Below, piece by piece: positions 24,615-32,878 of a DNA stretch of 64,000 nucleotides. Location: the NCBI GenBank assembly GCA_900768995.1, contig CAAGEZ010000030.1, positions 12,382 to 76,381 of the forward strand, in the 5' to 3' direction. The position numbers were made by a program, and so were the translations under genes. Below the pieces are notes generated by a model that was not told the origin of the DNA, ran no database searches, and was given only the letters and a program-made list of their open reading frames with translations. The first letter of the stretch is position 1. Every line of letters starts with the position of its first letter. The stretch comes from Oscillospiraceae bacterium. Its GTDB lineage: Bacteria > Bacillota > Clostridia > Oscillospirales > Ruminococcaceae.

Positions 24615-25634
24615 TTACTCCTCTCCGAAAGTCTTGATGACCTTGATGATATTCATAGAAATGGGGCATCTGGACAGGCAGCGTCCGCAGCCTACGCAGC
24701 CGAACTCACCATTATTGTTATCGGGGAAATAAACCAGCTTGTGCATAAATCTCTGTCTGAAACGCTGAAGCTGAGTGTTTCTGGAGTTTGCAGCAGCCAT
24801 CTTGGTGAAGTCGGAGTACATACAGCTGTCCCAGGTACGGTAACGCTTGATTCCGTGACCTGTGTCATAGTCCTTGATGTCGTAGCACTGGCAGGTGGGG
24901 CATACGAATGTGCAGGTTCCGCAGCCAAGGCAGGACTCGGAAAGTTTAGCCCACTTGTCGGAGTTGAATATTTCGAGAAGAGTGTTCTTTCTGAAATAAT
25001 CGGTGGAAACGCCTGCAAAGGGGAGCTTTTCCATAATAGCCTTGGTCTCCTTCTGCTGAGCCTCAACAGCCTCGCTGCCGCACTCGGTAAGAAGTGACTT
25101 GACGGACTCGATGAACTTCTCGCCCTTTTCATTGTTTGCCTTGATGTAGAGAGCATCGGCAGTCAGCCAGCAGGCAGCGTCGCCCTCGGGAGCAGCAGCG
25201 TCAATTCCGAAAACATTGCAGAAGCAGTTCTCTTCGGGAGCTGTGCACGCCATTGTAACAATGGTGCCGTGTTCTCTTCTTGTAGCGTAGTAGCTGTCAA
25301 CAGGGTCAACAAGGAAAACCTTGTCAAGGATAGTGAAGCTTCTTGCGTCACAGGCACGAACGCCGAATACAACGAAGTCCTCGCTTTCCTTTCTGTTGTC
25401 GATGATCTCGATGTTCAGACCGTTTCTGTTGAAGTCGCAGAGATTTTCGGTCTGGGGGAAGAAAAAGTCCTTTGCGCTTCTTACGGTGTTAAGAGCATTG
25501 CTGAGCTTAACGCCGTCGCTCCATTTTTTGTAGCTTGCTCTGCCGTCATTGCCGTCAACCGGCATATAAAGTGACTGAGTGGAAGCAATAGCTGCAAAGA
25601 AGTCGTTTAATTTTTCAACGGGAAGCTTGAACAT
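24615..25634 (-). CDS. flxB: FlxB-type 4Fe-4S dicluster subunit
   Basis: 339 residues resembling sulfhydrogenase beta / anaerobic sulfite reductase A proteins. The N-terminal 200 residues form an alpha/beta domain with several single cysteines (VRACDARS, CFCNVF). The C-terminal part carries two ferredoxin-like motifs, CLGCGTCTFVCP and CVGCGRCLSRCP. It probably wires FlxA to the Hdr core. Its ATG shares one base with the flxC stop. The letters B and C follow the Desulfovibrio gene order flxABCD; which of the two homologous subunits matches which is inferred from order. Confidence 0.8.
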   Translation of the reverse strand: MFKLPVEKLNDFFAAIASTQSLYMPVDGNDGRASYKKWSDGVKLSNALNTVRSAKDFFFPQTENLCDFNRNGLNIEIIDNRKESEDFVVFGVRACDARSFTILDKVFLVDPVDSYYATRREHGTIVTMACTAPEENCFCNVFGIDAAAPEGDAACWLTADALYIKANNEKGEKFIESVKSLLTECGSEAVEAQQKETKAIMEKLPFAGVSTDYFRKNTLLEIFNSDKWAKLSESCLGCGTCTFVCPTCQCYDIKDYDTGHGIKRYRTWDSCMYSDFTKMAAANSRNTQLQRFRQRFMHKLVYFPDNNNGEFGCVGCGRCLSRCPISMNIIKVIKTFGEE

Positions 25635-26611
25635 TATTCGTTACCCCCTCTTTTATATACGATATTAGGCTCGCAGTCGCCGAATGTGTAAGCATTGAGC
25701 GGAGCTCTTGTTTCAAGGTCGGAGCCTGCCTGATAATCGCCGTAGAACTCGTTTATATCCTTGATGTACTTGCGGTTGATGAGGTGGAGGGGAATGTTCT
25801 GAGGACATACTCTTGTGCATTCGCCGCAGTCTGTGCATCTGCCCGCAACGTGGAAGGAGCGGATAAGATGGAACATATTCTCCTCAAAGGAATCGGTAGC
25901 GGCTCTCTGAGCAATGCCCGAATTGGGGTTATCGAATACGCAGTTCTCGCAGGAACAAGCGGGACATACGTTACGGCACGCATTGCAGCGGATACACTTG
26001 GAAAGCTCGCCTCTCCAGAACTCGTATCTCTCGTCAGCAGTCATCATTTCAAGCTTTTCAACAAGCTCAAAACGAGCGCCGTCGTTGTTTACCTCGCCGT
26101 CCTCGCCGATGATCTCGTCAAAGATAACGTGCTTCTTGCTCTTGCAGGTCCTGCACTTATCGCCGAGAGTCTCGGACTTGGGCATAGTCTTGTCACCGTA
26201 GAGAGTGTGGATAGTAACGGTCTCACCGTCGCTCTCCATACCTGTGATTCCCTTGACGCCCTTGGACTTTACAGTGTCAGCGTCAACCTTGCCTGTGCAG
26301 GGAACAGCGATGATATATACGTTTTCACGGATAATTCTGTGCTCCTTGAGAAGCTGGTTAAAGCTGTATGTATCGCAGGGCTTCAGGAATACAAGGAGCT
26401 TGCCCTCCTTGCGGGATTCCTTGATGATGTACTTGGAAAGATTGGGCGCACAGAAATCATTGTAGATGAAATCTGCGTCCAGCTCCTCGGCTGATGTGAA
26501 AACAGCAGGAGTTGTATCGTAAGCGAATTCGCCTGATTTCCAGCCGACAACACGGTTTACAGTACCGTCAGCCAGAAGCTCCTTGGCACGCTTGATCACT
26601 GCTTCTTGCAT
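25634..26611 (-). CDS. flxC: FlxC-type 4Fe-4S dicluster subunit
   Basis: 325 residues. The first 190 or so form a domain similar to the N-terminal part of F420-hydrogenase/formate dehydrogenase beta proteins, with the block LVFLKPCDTYSFNQL and a CRTC pair. Then come two ferredoxin motifs, CIRCNACRNVCP (with extra cysteines in ACSCENC) and CTDCGECTRVCP. Its start is inside flxD (16-base overlap) and its end touches flxB (1-base overlap), so these subunits are translated as a set. The expected role is electron transfer inside the Flx-Hdr complex. Confidence 0.8.
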   Translation of the reverse strand: MQEAVIKRAKELLADGTVNRVVGWKSGEFAYDTTPAVFTSAEELDADFIYNDFCAPNLSKYIIKESRKEGKLLVFLKPCDTYSFNQLLKEHRIIRENVYIIAVPCTGKVDADTVKSKGVKGITGMESDGETVTIHTLYGDKTMPKSETLGDKCRTCKSKKHVIFDEIIGEDGEVNNDGARFELVEKLEMMTADERYEFWRGELSKCIRCNACRNVCPACSCENCVFDNPNSGIAQRAATDSFEENMFHLIRSFHVAGRCTDCGECTRVCPQNIPLHLINRKYIKDINEFYGDYQAGSDLETRAPLNAYTFGDCEPNIVYKRGGNE

Positions 26612-27042
26612 CTCAGATCCTCCAATCTCTTGTTCTCGCCGAGCTTGGTAACGGTCTCAACGAACTCGTTCATAGTAGCGGCAAATTTAGCACCCTCGGC
26701 AGCGGAGACCCATTCAACTCTTGTTCTCTCTCTTTCGATGCCCATAAAGTCCAGCATAGAGAAGAGGAGAGTCATACGTCTTCTTGCGAAGTAGTTGCCC
26801 GATGTGTAGTGGCAGTCGCCGGGGTGGCAGCCGCACATAATAACGCCGTCAGCACCTCTCTGGAAGGCACGGAGGATAAACATAGGGTTAACACGGCAGG
26901 AGCAGGGTACTCTGATTATCTTAACGTCTGCGGGATAATTAAGTCTGTTGGTTCCTGCGAGGTCAGCGCCTGCGTAGGAACACCAGTTGCAGCAGAATGC
27001 AACGATCTTGGGTCTGAATTCCTTGTTTTCGTTTACTTGCAT
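26596..27042 (-). CDS. flxD: FlxD / MvhD-like 2Fe-2S electron-transfer subunit
   Basis: 148 residues of the MvhD family. The conserved cysteines are grouped as CCNWC (17, 18, 21), CSC (47, 49) and CGCHPGDC (70, 72, 77) and bind a 2Fe-2S cluster. In methanogens MvhD passes electrons from hydrogenase to HdrA; in Flx-Hdr systems FlxD does the same from FlxA. No hydrogenase genes are present here, so NADH through FlxA is the likely electron source. It overlaps the end of hdrA by 10 bases. Confidence 0.92.
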   Translation of the reverse strand: MQVNENKEFRPKIVAFCCNWCSYAGADLAGTNRLNYPADVKIIRVPCSCRVNPMFILRAFQRGADGVIMCGCHPGDCHYTSGNYFARRRMTLLFSMLDFMGIERERTRVEWVSAAEGAKFAATMNEFVETVTKLGENKRLEDLRCKKQ

Positions 27043-29045
27043 ATTGCATCTACCTCCGCCATAATCTGTTTATTGGAGAAGCCCTTCAGATCCATTGCGC
27101 CCGAAGGACAAGCAACTGTACAAGCTCCGCAGCCCTGACAAACAGCTTCGTTAACGGAAGCAACACGGCGGATAGCCACAGTTCTGTCAGGCTGTCTGAA
27201 TTCCTTGTCGGAATAGGTGATAGCACCGTAGGGGCAAACCTTTTCACAGGAGGAGCAGCCGTTGCACATAAGCTCATCGGAATGAGCGACACAGGGATTA
27301 CCTGTGAGCTTGTCCTTGGCGAGAAGACCGATGACCTTAGCGGCAGCGGCACTTGCCTGAGAAACAGTCTCGGGGATATCCTTGGGTCCCTGGCATACGC
27401 CTGAGAGGAATACGCCTGCTGTGGGGCTCTCAACGGGACGAAGCTTTGCGTGAGCCTCGGTGAAGAAGTCATTTGTGTCCATACTTGCTCTGAGCATTGT
27501 AGCAACGGAACGTGCAGTCTTGTCAGGCTCGATAGCCGTAGCAAGAACAACGAGATCCGCATTGATATGGAGCTGCTTGTTGGCGATAAGGTCGGAAGCC
27601 TGAACGGAAAGATCACCGTTGGGCAGGGGAGCTACCTTGCCGACCATACCCTTGATGTAGTGAACGCCGTACTGTTCAACGGCTCTGCGGTAGAACTCAT
27701 CGAAAAGCTTACCGGGAGTACGTACATCAATATAGAATACGTAAACGTTGGTGTCAGGATACTTTTCTCTGATAAGCATTGCGTGCTTAGCAGTGTACAT
27801 ACAGCAGATCTTGGAGCAGTAGGGCTTTCCGCAGCCGTCGTCGGATCTGGAGCCTACGCACTGAACGAACACGATCGTCTTGGGGTGAGCCTTGGGATCG
27901 TCCTGCTTGTCGAGGTAGGAGGGTCTTACGAGAGTACCGCTGGAAGGACCTGCGGCGTTCATAAGTCTCTCAAGCTCGAGAGAGGTGATAACGTCCTTGC
28001 TCTGAGAATATGCAAATTCATCGTACTTGTCGATCTTGATGGGGTTGTAGCCGGTAGCCGCAACGATTGCACCGTACTTTTCCTCAATGATCTCGTCCTG
28101 CTGCTTGTAGTCGATAGCGCCTGCGGAGCAGACCTTGGAGCAGACACCGCACTTGCCTGTTTTGAGCATTGTGCAGTAATCGGCATCGATTGTAGCTACC
28201 TTGGGAACAGCCTGAGCAAAGGGAATGTAGATAGCACGTCTTGTGTTGAGACCGAGGTTGAACTCGTTGGGAACCTTCTTCTGAGGACACTTTTCAGTAC
28301 ATACGCCGCAGCCTGTGCACTTGGTGGTGTCAACATAACGGGCCTTTTTCCTGATCTTTGCGGTGAAGTTGCCCACGAAGCCGTTAACTTCCTCGACCTC
28401 GCTGTAAGCATAAATATGTATCTTCTCATTCTGAGCGCAGTCAACCATTTTAGGTGTGAGGATACAGGAAGCACAGTCGAGTGTGGGGAAGGTCTTGTCT
28501 ATCTGGGTCATCTTGCCGCCGATAGTGGGCTGCTTTTCAACGATATCTACCTCGAAGCCTGCCTCAGCGATATCAAGAGCAGTCTGCATACCCGCAATAC
28601 CGCCGCCGATAACGAGAGCACGCTTTGTTACAGGGCTTTCGCCTGCGATAAGAGGTGCATTGAGCTGAACCTTGGCAACAGCAGTTCTTGCAAGAATGAC
28701 AGCCTTTTCTGTTGCGGACATAATGTCCTTGTGAATCCAGGAGCACTGCTCACGGATATTTGCGATCTCAACCATATAGGGGTTGATGCCCGCCTTTGCA
28801 GCAGCCTTTCTGAAGGTTGCCTCGTGCATACGGGGGGAACAGGAGCAGACAACAACGCCTGTGAGCTTCTGCTCATTGATAGCGTCCTGGATCATAGTCT
28901 GACCGCCCTCGGAGCACATATACTGATAATCCACGGAGAAAACTACGCCGGGCTCCTGCTTCATAGCCTCTGCAACAGCCTTGACATCAACAGTAGCTGC
29001 AATGTTTGTACCGCAGTGGCATACAAATACGCCTATTCTATGCAT
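27033..29045 (-). CDS. hdrA: HdrA, flavin-bifurcating core subunit
   Basis: 670 residues, full length. The N-terminal HdrA-specific cysteine region (Cys9, Cys11, Cys44 and others) is followed by the FAD motif GGGIAGMQ (147-154), a GGKM block, an inserted ferredoxin-type motif (CTGCGVCTEKCP) with a second cysteine set (CGVCSKVC), and a C-terminal pair of ferredoxin motifs (CNGCSSCEKVCP and CQGCGACTVACP). In known complexes the HdrA FAD splits electron pairs between a high-potential acceptor reached through HdrC/HdrB and low-potential ferredoxin. No selenocysteine is needed. It lies between hdrC and flxD, the order hdrB-hdrC-hdrA-flxD being that of transcription. Confidence 0.95.
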   Translation of the reverse strand: MHRIGVFVCHCGTNIAATVDVKAVAEAMKQEPGVVFSVDYQYMCSEGGQTMIQDAINEQKLTGVVVCSCSPRMHEATFRKAAAKAGINPYMVEIANIREQCSWIHKDIMSATEKAVILARTAVAKVQLNAPLIAGESPVTKRALVIGGGIAGMQTALDIAEAGFEVDIVEKQPTIGGKMTQIDKTFPTLDCASCILTPKMVDCAQNEKIHIYAYSEVEEVNGFVGNFTAKIRKKARYVDTTKCTGCGVCTEKCPQKKVPNEFNLGLNTRRAIYIPFAQAVPKVATIDADYCTMLKTGKCGVCSKVCSAGAIDYKQQDEIIEEKYGAIVAATGYNPIKIDKYDEFAYSQSKDVITSLELERLMNAAGPSSGTLVRPSYLDKQDDPKAHPKTIVFVQCVGSRSDDGCGKPYCSKICCMYTAKHAMLIREKYPDTNVYVFYIDVRTPGKLFDEFYRRAVEQYGVHYIKGMVGKVAPLPNGDLSVQASDLIANKQLHINADLVVLATAIEPDKTARSVATMLRASMDTNDFFTEAHAKLRPVESPTAGVFLSGVCQGPKDIPETVSQASAAAAKVIGLLAKDKLTGNPCVAHSDELMCNGCSSCEKVCPYGAITYSDKEFRQPDRTVAIRRVASVNEAVCQGCGACTVACPSGAMDLKGFSNKQIMAEVDAICK

Positions 29046-29060
29046 TGATCTTTCTCCTCC

Positions 29061-29438
29061 TTACTTACTGTATTTACGGAATGCGCTGACGAGAAGCTGC
29101 TGAGGAGTTTCATCGTCAATAAGCTCGGGAACTGCTTCAGCCTTAAGGTGATTGTTGCCCTTCTGTCTGATAGCTGCAAGTCTTACAGCTTCAACGACCT
29201 TAGCAGGCTCAACACCTCTTGGACATCTTTCGACACAGGCAAAGCAGGAAAGGCACTTGTAAAGAGACTCACTCTTAAGAAGAGGCTCAATGTCTCCCGA
29301 CTCTACCATATAAACAAACTGGTGAGGATGATATTCCATCTCATCATAGGAAGGACAGGTGCCGGAGCATTTGCCGCAGCGCATACACTTGCGGACGTTG
29401 ACGCCGCTTATGCGGAGAATTTCTTCTTTTTTATCCAT
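29061..29438 (-). CDS. hdrC: HdrC, 4Fe-4S electron-transfer subunit
   Basis: 125 residues with two full ferredoxin motifs: Cys18-21-24-28 and Cys62-65-68-72. This is the size and layout of bacterial and archaeal HdrC, which relays electrons from HdrA to HdrB. It is soluble with no membrane helix. It starts 12 bases after the hdrB stop and ends 15 bases before hdrA. Confidence 0.93.
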   Translation of the reverse strand: MDKKEEILRISGVNVRKCMRCGKCSGTCPSYDEMEYHPHQFVYMVESGDIEPLLKSESLYKCLSCFACVERCPRGVEPAKVVEAVRLAAIRQKGNNHLKAEAVPELIDDETPQQLLVSAFRKYSK

Positions 29439-29450
29439 CTTCCTGCCTCC

Positions 29451-30233
29451 TTAGTTTTCTTTCACGCCGAGAGCCTCAGCGAGAAGCTCGGTGAAGTAGT
29501 AAACGGGAACGCTGCTGTCGTTCTTCTTAAGGTTGTACATACAAAGAGGACAGGCAGTTACCATCATTTCAGCCTCGAAGCCCGAAGCACTTGATGCAAC
29601 TGCATTTCTTCTCTTTGCAGCAGCGTCCTTGTCCTCGAGGGCAAGGTAGCCGCCGCAGCATTCGTTTCTCATAGGATAGATAACGGGCTCAGCGCCGATA
29701 GCACGGATAAAGTCCTCCATTATCTTGGGGTTTTCGGGGTCGTCCATCTGCATAACCTTGCCGGGACGGAGGAGCAGGCAGCCGTAGTAAGCGCCGATCT
29801 TCTTGCCTGTAAGGGGATTTACGACCTTTTCCTTAAGCTTGTCAAAGCCTACAACATCACGGAGAACTTCAAGGTAGTGGATAACCTTTGTCTCGCCGTG
29901 ATATTCTTCGTCAAGCTTCAGGTAGTTGTTGGCTCTGGTGCAGATGTCCTCGTCAGTGGCCATATCGTTGTTGACCTGCTTGAGGACATTGTGACAGGCA
30001 GAGCAGAGAGTTACAAGGTCTCTGCCGTGTGCCTTGGCGTCAGCAAGGGCTCTTACCGAGGAAAGCTTTGTAGCGATCTCGTCCTTTGCCATCGGATAAA
30101 CGCCGCCGCAGCACTGCCAGTTTTCGATTTCCTCAAGCGTAAAGCCTAACGCCTGTGCGGAAAGACGGGCATATCTGTCAAGGTCCTGAGCCTTGTTTTT
30201 CAGAGTGCAGCCCGGATAGTAACTGTAAATCAT
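29451..30233 (-). CDS. hdrB: HdrB, CCG-domain subunit with two non-cubane cluster motifs
   Basis: 260 residues with two complete CCG domains. The first has Cys9, Cys41-Cys42, Cys77 and Cys80; the second has Cys152, Cys192-Cys193, Cys228 and Cys231. In methanogen HdrB such motifs hold the paired non-cubane 4Fe-4S clusters that cleave a disulfide. Bacteria lack CoM-S-S-CoB, so the native substrate is open: a protein disulfide, a small dithiol, or direct electron transfer to the co-encoded FrdB. No dsrC-like gene is nearby. In methanogens the iron-sulfur subunit TfrB of thiol:fumarate reductase is a FrdB-HdrB fusion, which makes the present pair look like its split form. Confidence 0.93.
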   Translation of the reverse strand: MIYSYYPGCTLKNKAQDLDRYARLSAQALGFTLEEIENWQCCGGVYPMAKDEIATKLSSVRALADAKAHGRDLVTLCSACHNVLKQVNNDMATDEDICTRANNYLKLDEEYHGETKVIHYLEVLRDVVGFDKLKEKVVNPLTGKKIGAYYGCLLLRPGKVMQMDDPENPKIMEDFIRAIGAEPVIYPMRNECCGGYLALEDKDAAAKRRNAVASSASGFEAEMMVTACPLCMYNLKKNDSSVPVYYFTELLAEALGVKEN

Positions 30234-30254
30234 AGCTTTTATCCTTTCGTTAAT

Positions 30255-31631
30255 TTATATCATCTGCTCGGGGTGGAACACCTCGTCAAATTTTTCAGCT
30301 GTGAGGAAACCAAGCTCTACGCAGGCTTCCTTGAGGGAAATGTTGTCCTTGAATGCCTTCTTAGCGGTCTTAGCGGCATTCTCATAACCGATGTAGGGGT
30401 TAAGAGCTGTAACGAGCATAAGGGAGTTGTGAAGATTGTGGTGCATCTTCTCCTTGTTAGCCTTGATGCCGACAGCGCAGTTCTTGTTGAAGGAAGTGAT
30501 TGACTCAGCAAGAAGTCTTGCGGACTGGAGGAAGTTGTATGCGCATACGGGCATAAATACGTTGAGCTCAAAGTTGCCCTGGCTTGCAGCCATACCTACA
30601 GCAACATCATTACCCATTACCTGAACTGCAACCATTGTGACCTGCTCGCACTGAGTAGGATTTACCTTGCCGGGCATAATGGAAGAACCGGGCTCATTTT
30701 CGGGAATGGTTATCTCGCCGAGACCGTCTCTGGGTCCGCTGGCAAGCCATCTTACGTCATTGGCGATCTTCATCATATCAGCAGCGAGAGCCTTAAGTGC
30801 GCCGTGAGCGAAAACGATCTCGTCCTTGCTGGTAAGAGCGTGGAATTTGTTGGGAGCAGTCCTGAAATCCTTGCCTGTAAGCTCGGAAACAGCCTCTGCT
30901 ACCTTAACGTCAAAGCCCTTGGGAGTGTTAAGACCCGTACCAACGGCAGTGCCGCCGAGAGCAAGCTCTTTAAGCTCGGGGAGAGCGATCTCAAGGAGCT
31001 TCTTGTCCTTTTCAAGAGAGGAACGCCAGCCGCTTATCTCCTGGGAGAATGCGATAGGTGTAGCGTCCTGAAGATGAGTTCTTCCGCTCTTTACAATGCC
31101 CTGATGCTCTTCCTCAAGGCGCTTGAAAGTAGCGATAAGCTCGTCAACAGCGGGAATGACCTTGTCCTCAATGGCAATAACAGCGGAAATGTGCATTGCT
31201 GTGGGGAAGGTATCGTTGGAGGACTGGCTCATATTGATGTCATCGTTGGGGTGAAGAAGCTTGCTTCCTGCAATTTCGTTGCCTCTGTTTGCGATGACTT
31301 CGTTAGCGTTCATATTGGACTGAGTTCCGCTTCCTGTCTGCCATACAACGAGAGGAAAGTGATCGTTGAGGCTTCCGCTGATGACCTCGTCGCAGGCCTT
31401 GGAAATAGCTGCAAGCTTTTCATCAGTCATCTTTTCGGGCTTAAGGGAATGGTTTGCCATAGCAGCAGCCTTTTTAAGGTAACCGAAAGCCTTGGTGATC
31501 TCTCTGGGCATAGTCTCGATACCTACGCCGATGAGGAAGTTCTCGTGGCTTCTTTCGGTCTGAGCTGCCCAGTACTTGTCGGCAGGGACCTTGACTTCGC
31601 CCATAGAATCGTGTTCAATACGGTATTCCAT
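30255..31631 (-). CDS. fumC: Class II fumarate hydratase
   Basis: 458 residues, normal for oxygen-stable, iron-free fumarase C. The superfamily signature GSSIMPGKVNP is present, as are substrate-site blocks such as SGSGTQSNMNANEV-like GTQSNMN and RTHLQDA. It interconverts L-malate and fumarate in the cytoplasm. The start is well supported by AAAGGAG. Placed between malate dehydrogenase upstream and hdrB downstream (21-base gap), it supplies fumarate to the FrdAB/Flx-Hdr proteins encoded behind it. Aspartase is the nearest alternative, but the surrounding pathway favours fumarase. Confidence 0.93.
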   Translation of the reverse strand: MEYRIEHDSMGEVKVPADKYWAAQTERSHENFLIGVGIETMPREITKAFGYLKKAAAMANHSLKPEKMTDEKLAAISKACDEVISGSLNDHFPLVVWQTGSGTQSNMNANEVIANRGNEIAGSKLLHPNDDINMSQSSNDTFPTAMHISAVIAIEDKVIPAVDELIATFKRLEEEHQGIVKSGRTHLQDATPIAFSQEISGWRSSLEKDKKLLEIALPELKELALGGTAVGTGLNTPKGFDVKVAEAVSELTGKDFRTAPNKFHALTSKDEIVFAHGALKALAADMMKIANDVRWLASGPRDGLGEITIPENEPGSSIMPGKVNPTQCEQVTMVAVQVMGNDVAVGMAASQGNFELNVFMPVCAYNFLQSARLLAESITSFNKNCAVGIKANKEKMHHNLHNSLMLVTALNPYIGYENAAKTAKKAFKDNISLKEACVELGFLTAEKFDEVFHPEQMI

Positions 31632-31731
31632 TGGTTATGTACTCCTTTATGTAAAGATTGATTTTAAACATATCCATACATAACTTATGGCGGCAGTTAT
31701 ATGCAGACTGCCGCCTGTTAAGTTATAGGTC

Positions 31732-32673
31732 TCAGAACTGGATATTCTTGATAACATCCTTAAGACAGTCAGCACTGTGTCTGAGCTTGGCAACTTCATC
31801 GTCGGTAAGAGGAACATTGAGCTTGCTCTCAACGCCGTCTCTGCCGATAACGGTGAGTGTGCTGAGACATACATCACTGATGCCGTACTCACCGTTCATC
31901 ATTGTGGAAACGGTGAGGTTGGTGTCAATGCCGCTGAAAAGACATTTGCAGATATGACATACGGAGATAGCGATAGCATAGAAAGTAGCGCCCTTGTTTG
32001 CGATGATCTTTCCGCCGGACTTTCTTGCATATTCCTCAATAGCAGCGTAGTCAACTACAGGACGCTTGTCCTCGGGAAGACAAGCGATGTACTGCTCAAT
32101 GGGAATGCTGGAAACATTTGCGAGAGACCAGGGCACGAAGGAAGAATCGCCGTGCTCACCGAAAACGTAAGCGTGAACGTTCTGGTGGCTTATGTTGAAG
32201 GTCTCTGCAAGGCCTGTGCGGAGACGGATGCTGTCGAGAGTTGTACCCGAACCGATGATGTGGTTAGCGGGAAGACCGGAGGTCTTGTAGAACTGGTATG
32301 TGAGAATATCGATAGGGTTGCTTACGATGATATAGATAGCGTTGGGGGCATACTTAACTATCTGGGGGATAATGGACTTTGTGATGTTAACGTTTGTCTG
32401 AGCAAGCTCGAGACGAGACTGACCGGGCTTTCTTGCAACGCCGGAGGTAAGAATAACAACGTCAGAATCCTTAGCGTCCTCATATGTGCCTGCATAAATG
32501 GAGCAGGGGGAGCAGAAAGGAACGCCCTGGACGATATCCATAGCCTCGCCGTGAGCCTTGTTGTCGTTGATATCAACAAGAACGATCTCGGAAGCTATGC
32601 CGTCAACGACCATAGTATAGGCAATAGTGGAGCCGACGCTGCCTGCGCCGATAATAGTGACTTTGTTGCTCAT
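31732..32673 (-). CDS. mdh: NAD-dependent malate dehydrogenase of the LDH-like family
   Basis: 313 residues of the lactate/malate dehydrogenase superfamily. NAD loop GAGSVG (9-14), Asp34 at the end of the second strand favouring NAD over NADP, Asp147/Arg150 and catalytic His174 (GEHGDS). The substrate-specificity loop reads ARKPGQSR: Arg81 occupies the place where lactate dehydrogenases have Gln (Gln102 of the classic numbering) and malate dehydrogenases have Arg. This points to oxaloacetate/malate, although the overall sequence (including the C-terminal LRHSA block) is LDH-like and annotation pipelines may call it L-lactate dehydrogenase. It is the first gene of the fumarate-reduction cluster, 100 bases before fumC. 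Confidence 0.82.
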   Translation of the reverse strand: MSNKVTIIGAGSVGSTIAYTMVVDGIASEIVLVDINDNKAHGEAMDIVQGVPFCSPCSIYAGTYEDAKDSDVVILTSGVARKPGQSRLELAQTNVNITKSIIPQIVKYAPNAIYIIVSNPIDILTYQFYKTSGLPANHIIGSGTTLDSIRLRTGLAETFNISHQNVHAYVFGEHGDSSFVPWSLANVSSIPIEQYIACLPEDKRPVVDYAAIEEYARKSGGKIIANKGATFYAIAISVCHICKCLFSGIDTNLTVSTMMNGEYGISDVCLSTLTVIGRDGVESKLNVPLTDDEVAKLRHSADCLKDVIKNIQF

Positions 32674-32806
32674 AAATCATTTCCCGCTTTCTGTGAGTAT
32701 TTTTTGTGCGATCGGAAGTTCGTTCGCAGACTTAAATATTTGCGAAGATCCTGCCCCTGTGATCACCTGATTTCAGACAAAAAGACAGAATTTTCTCGTT
32801 ATATCT

Positions 32807-32835
32807 ATTCTAACACACCCGAGAAAAAAAATCAA
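32807..32835 (-). promoter_or_regulatory. Promoter P1 of the mdh-frd cluster
   Basis: On the minus strand: TTGATT (32835-32830), 17-base spacer, TAGAAT (32812-32807). It would give a leader of about 125 bases before mdh. Confidence 0.55.
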
Positions 32836-32849
32836 GAGAAAAAACACAT

Positions 32850-32878
32850 AAAATATGCACTTGTCAAAAATTTAACAA
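32850..32878 (-). promoter_or_regulatory. Possible promoter P2 overlapped by the Rex-like site
   Basis: On the minus strand: TTGTTA (32878-32873), 17-base spacer, TATTTT (32855-32850). The -35 and most of the spacer are inside the Rex-like palindrome. Confidence 0.4.
32861..32878. promoter_or_regulatory. Candidate Rex (NADH/NAD+ sensor) binding site
   Basis: TTGTCAAAAATTTAACAA matches the clostridial Rex pattern TTGTTAAnnnnTTAACAA with a single mismatch, in the correct 7-4-7 layout. Rex represses fermentation genes when NADH is low, which suits a NADH-consuming fumarate reduction cluster. The rex gene is not in this window. Confidence 0.6.

Noticed and set aside
24615..29045. A methanogen-like hydrogenase (Mvh) complex
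   Set aside because: Only the MvhD-type subunit is present; no [NiFe] large or small subunit is encoded, and FlxA supplies an NADH input instead.
27450..29048. 532-codon open frame opposite hdrA
   Set aside because: Antisense shadow of hdrA; its composition (Leu/Ser/Val/Cys-rich) is that of a reversed GC-biased gene.
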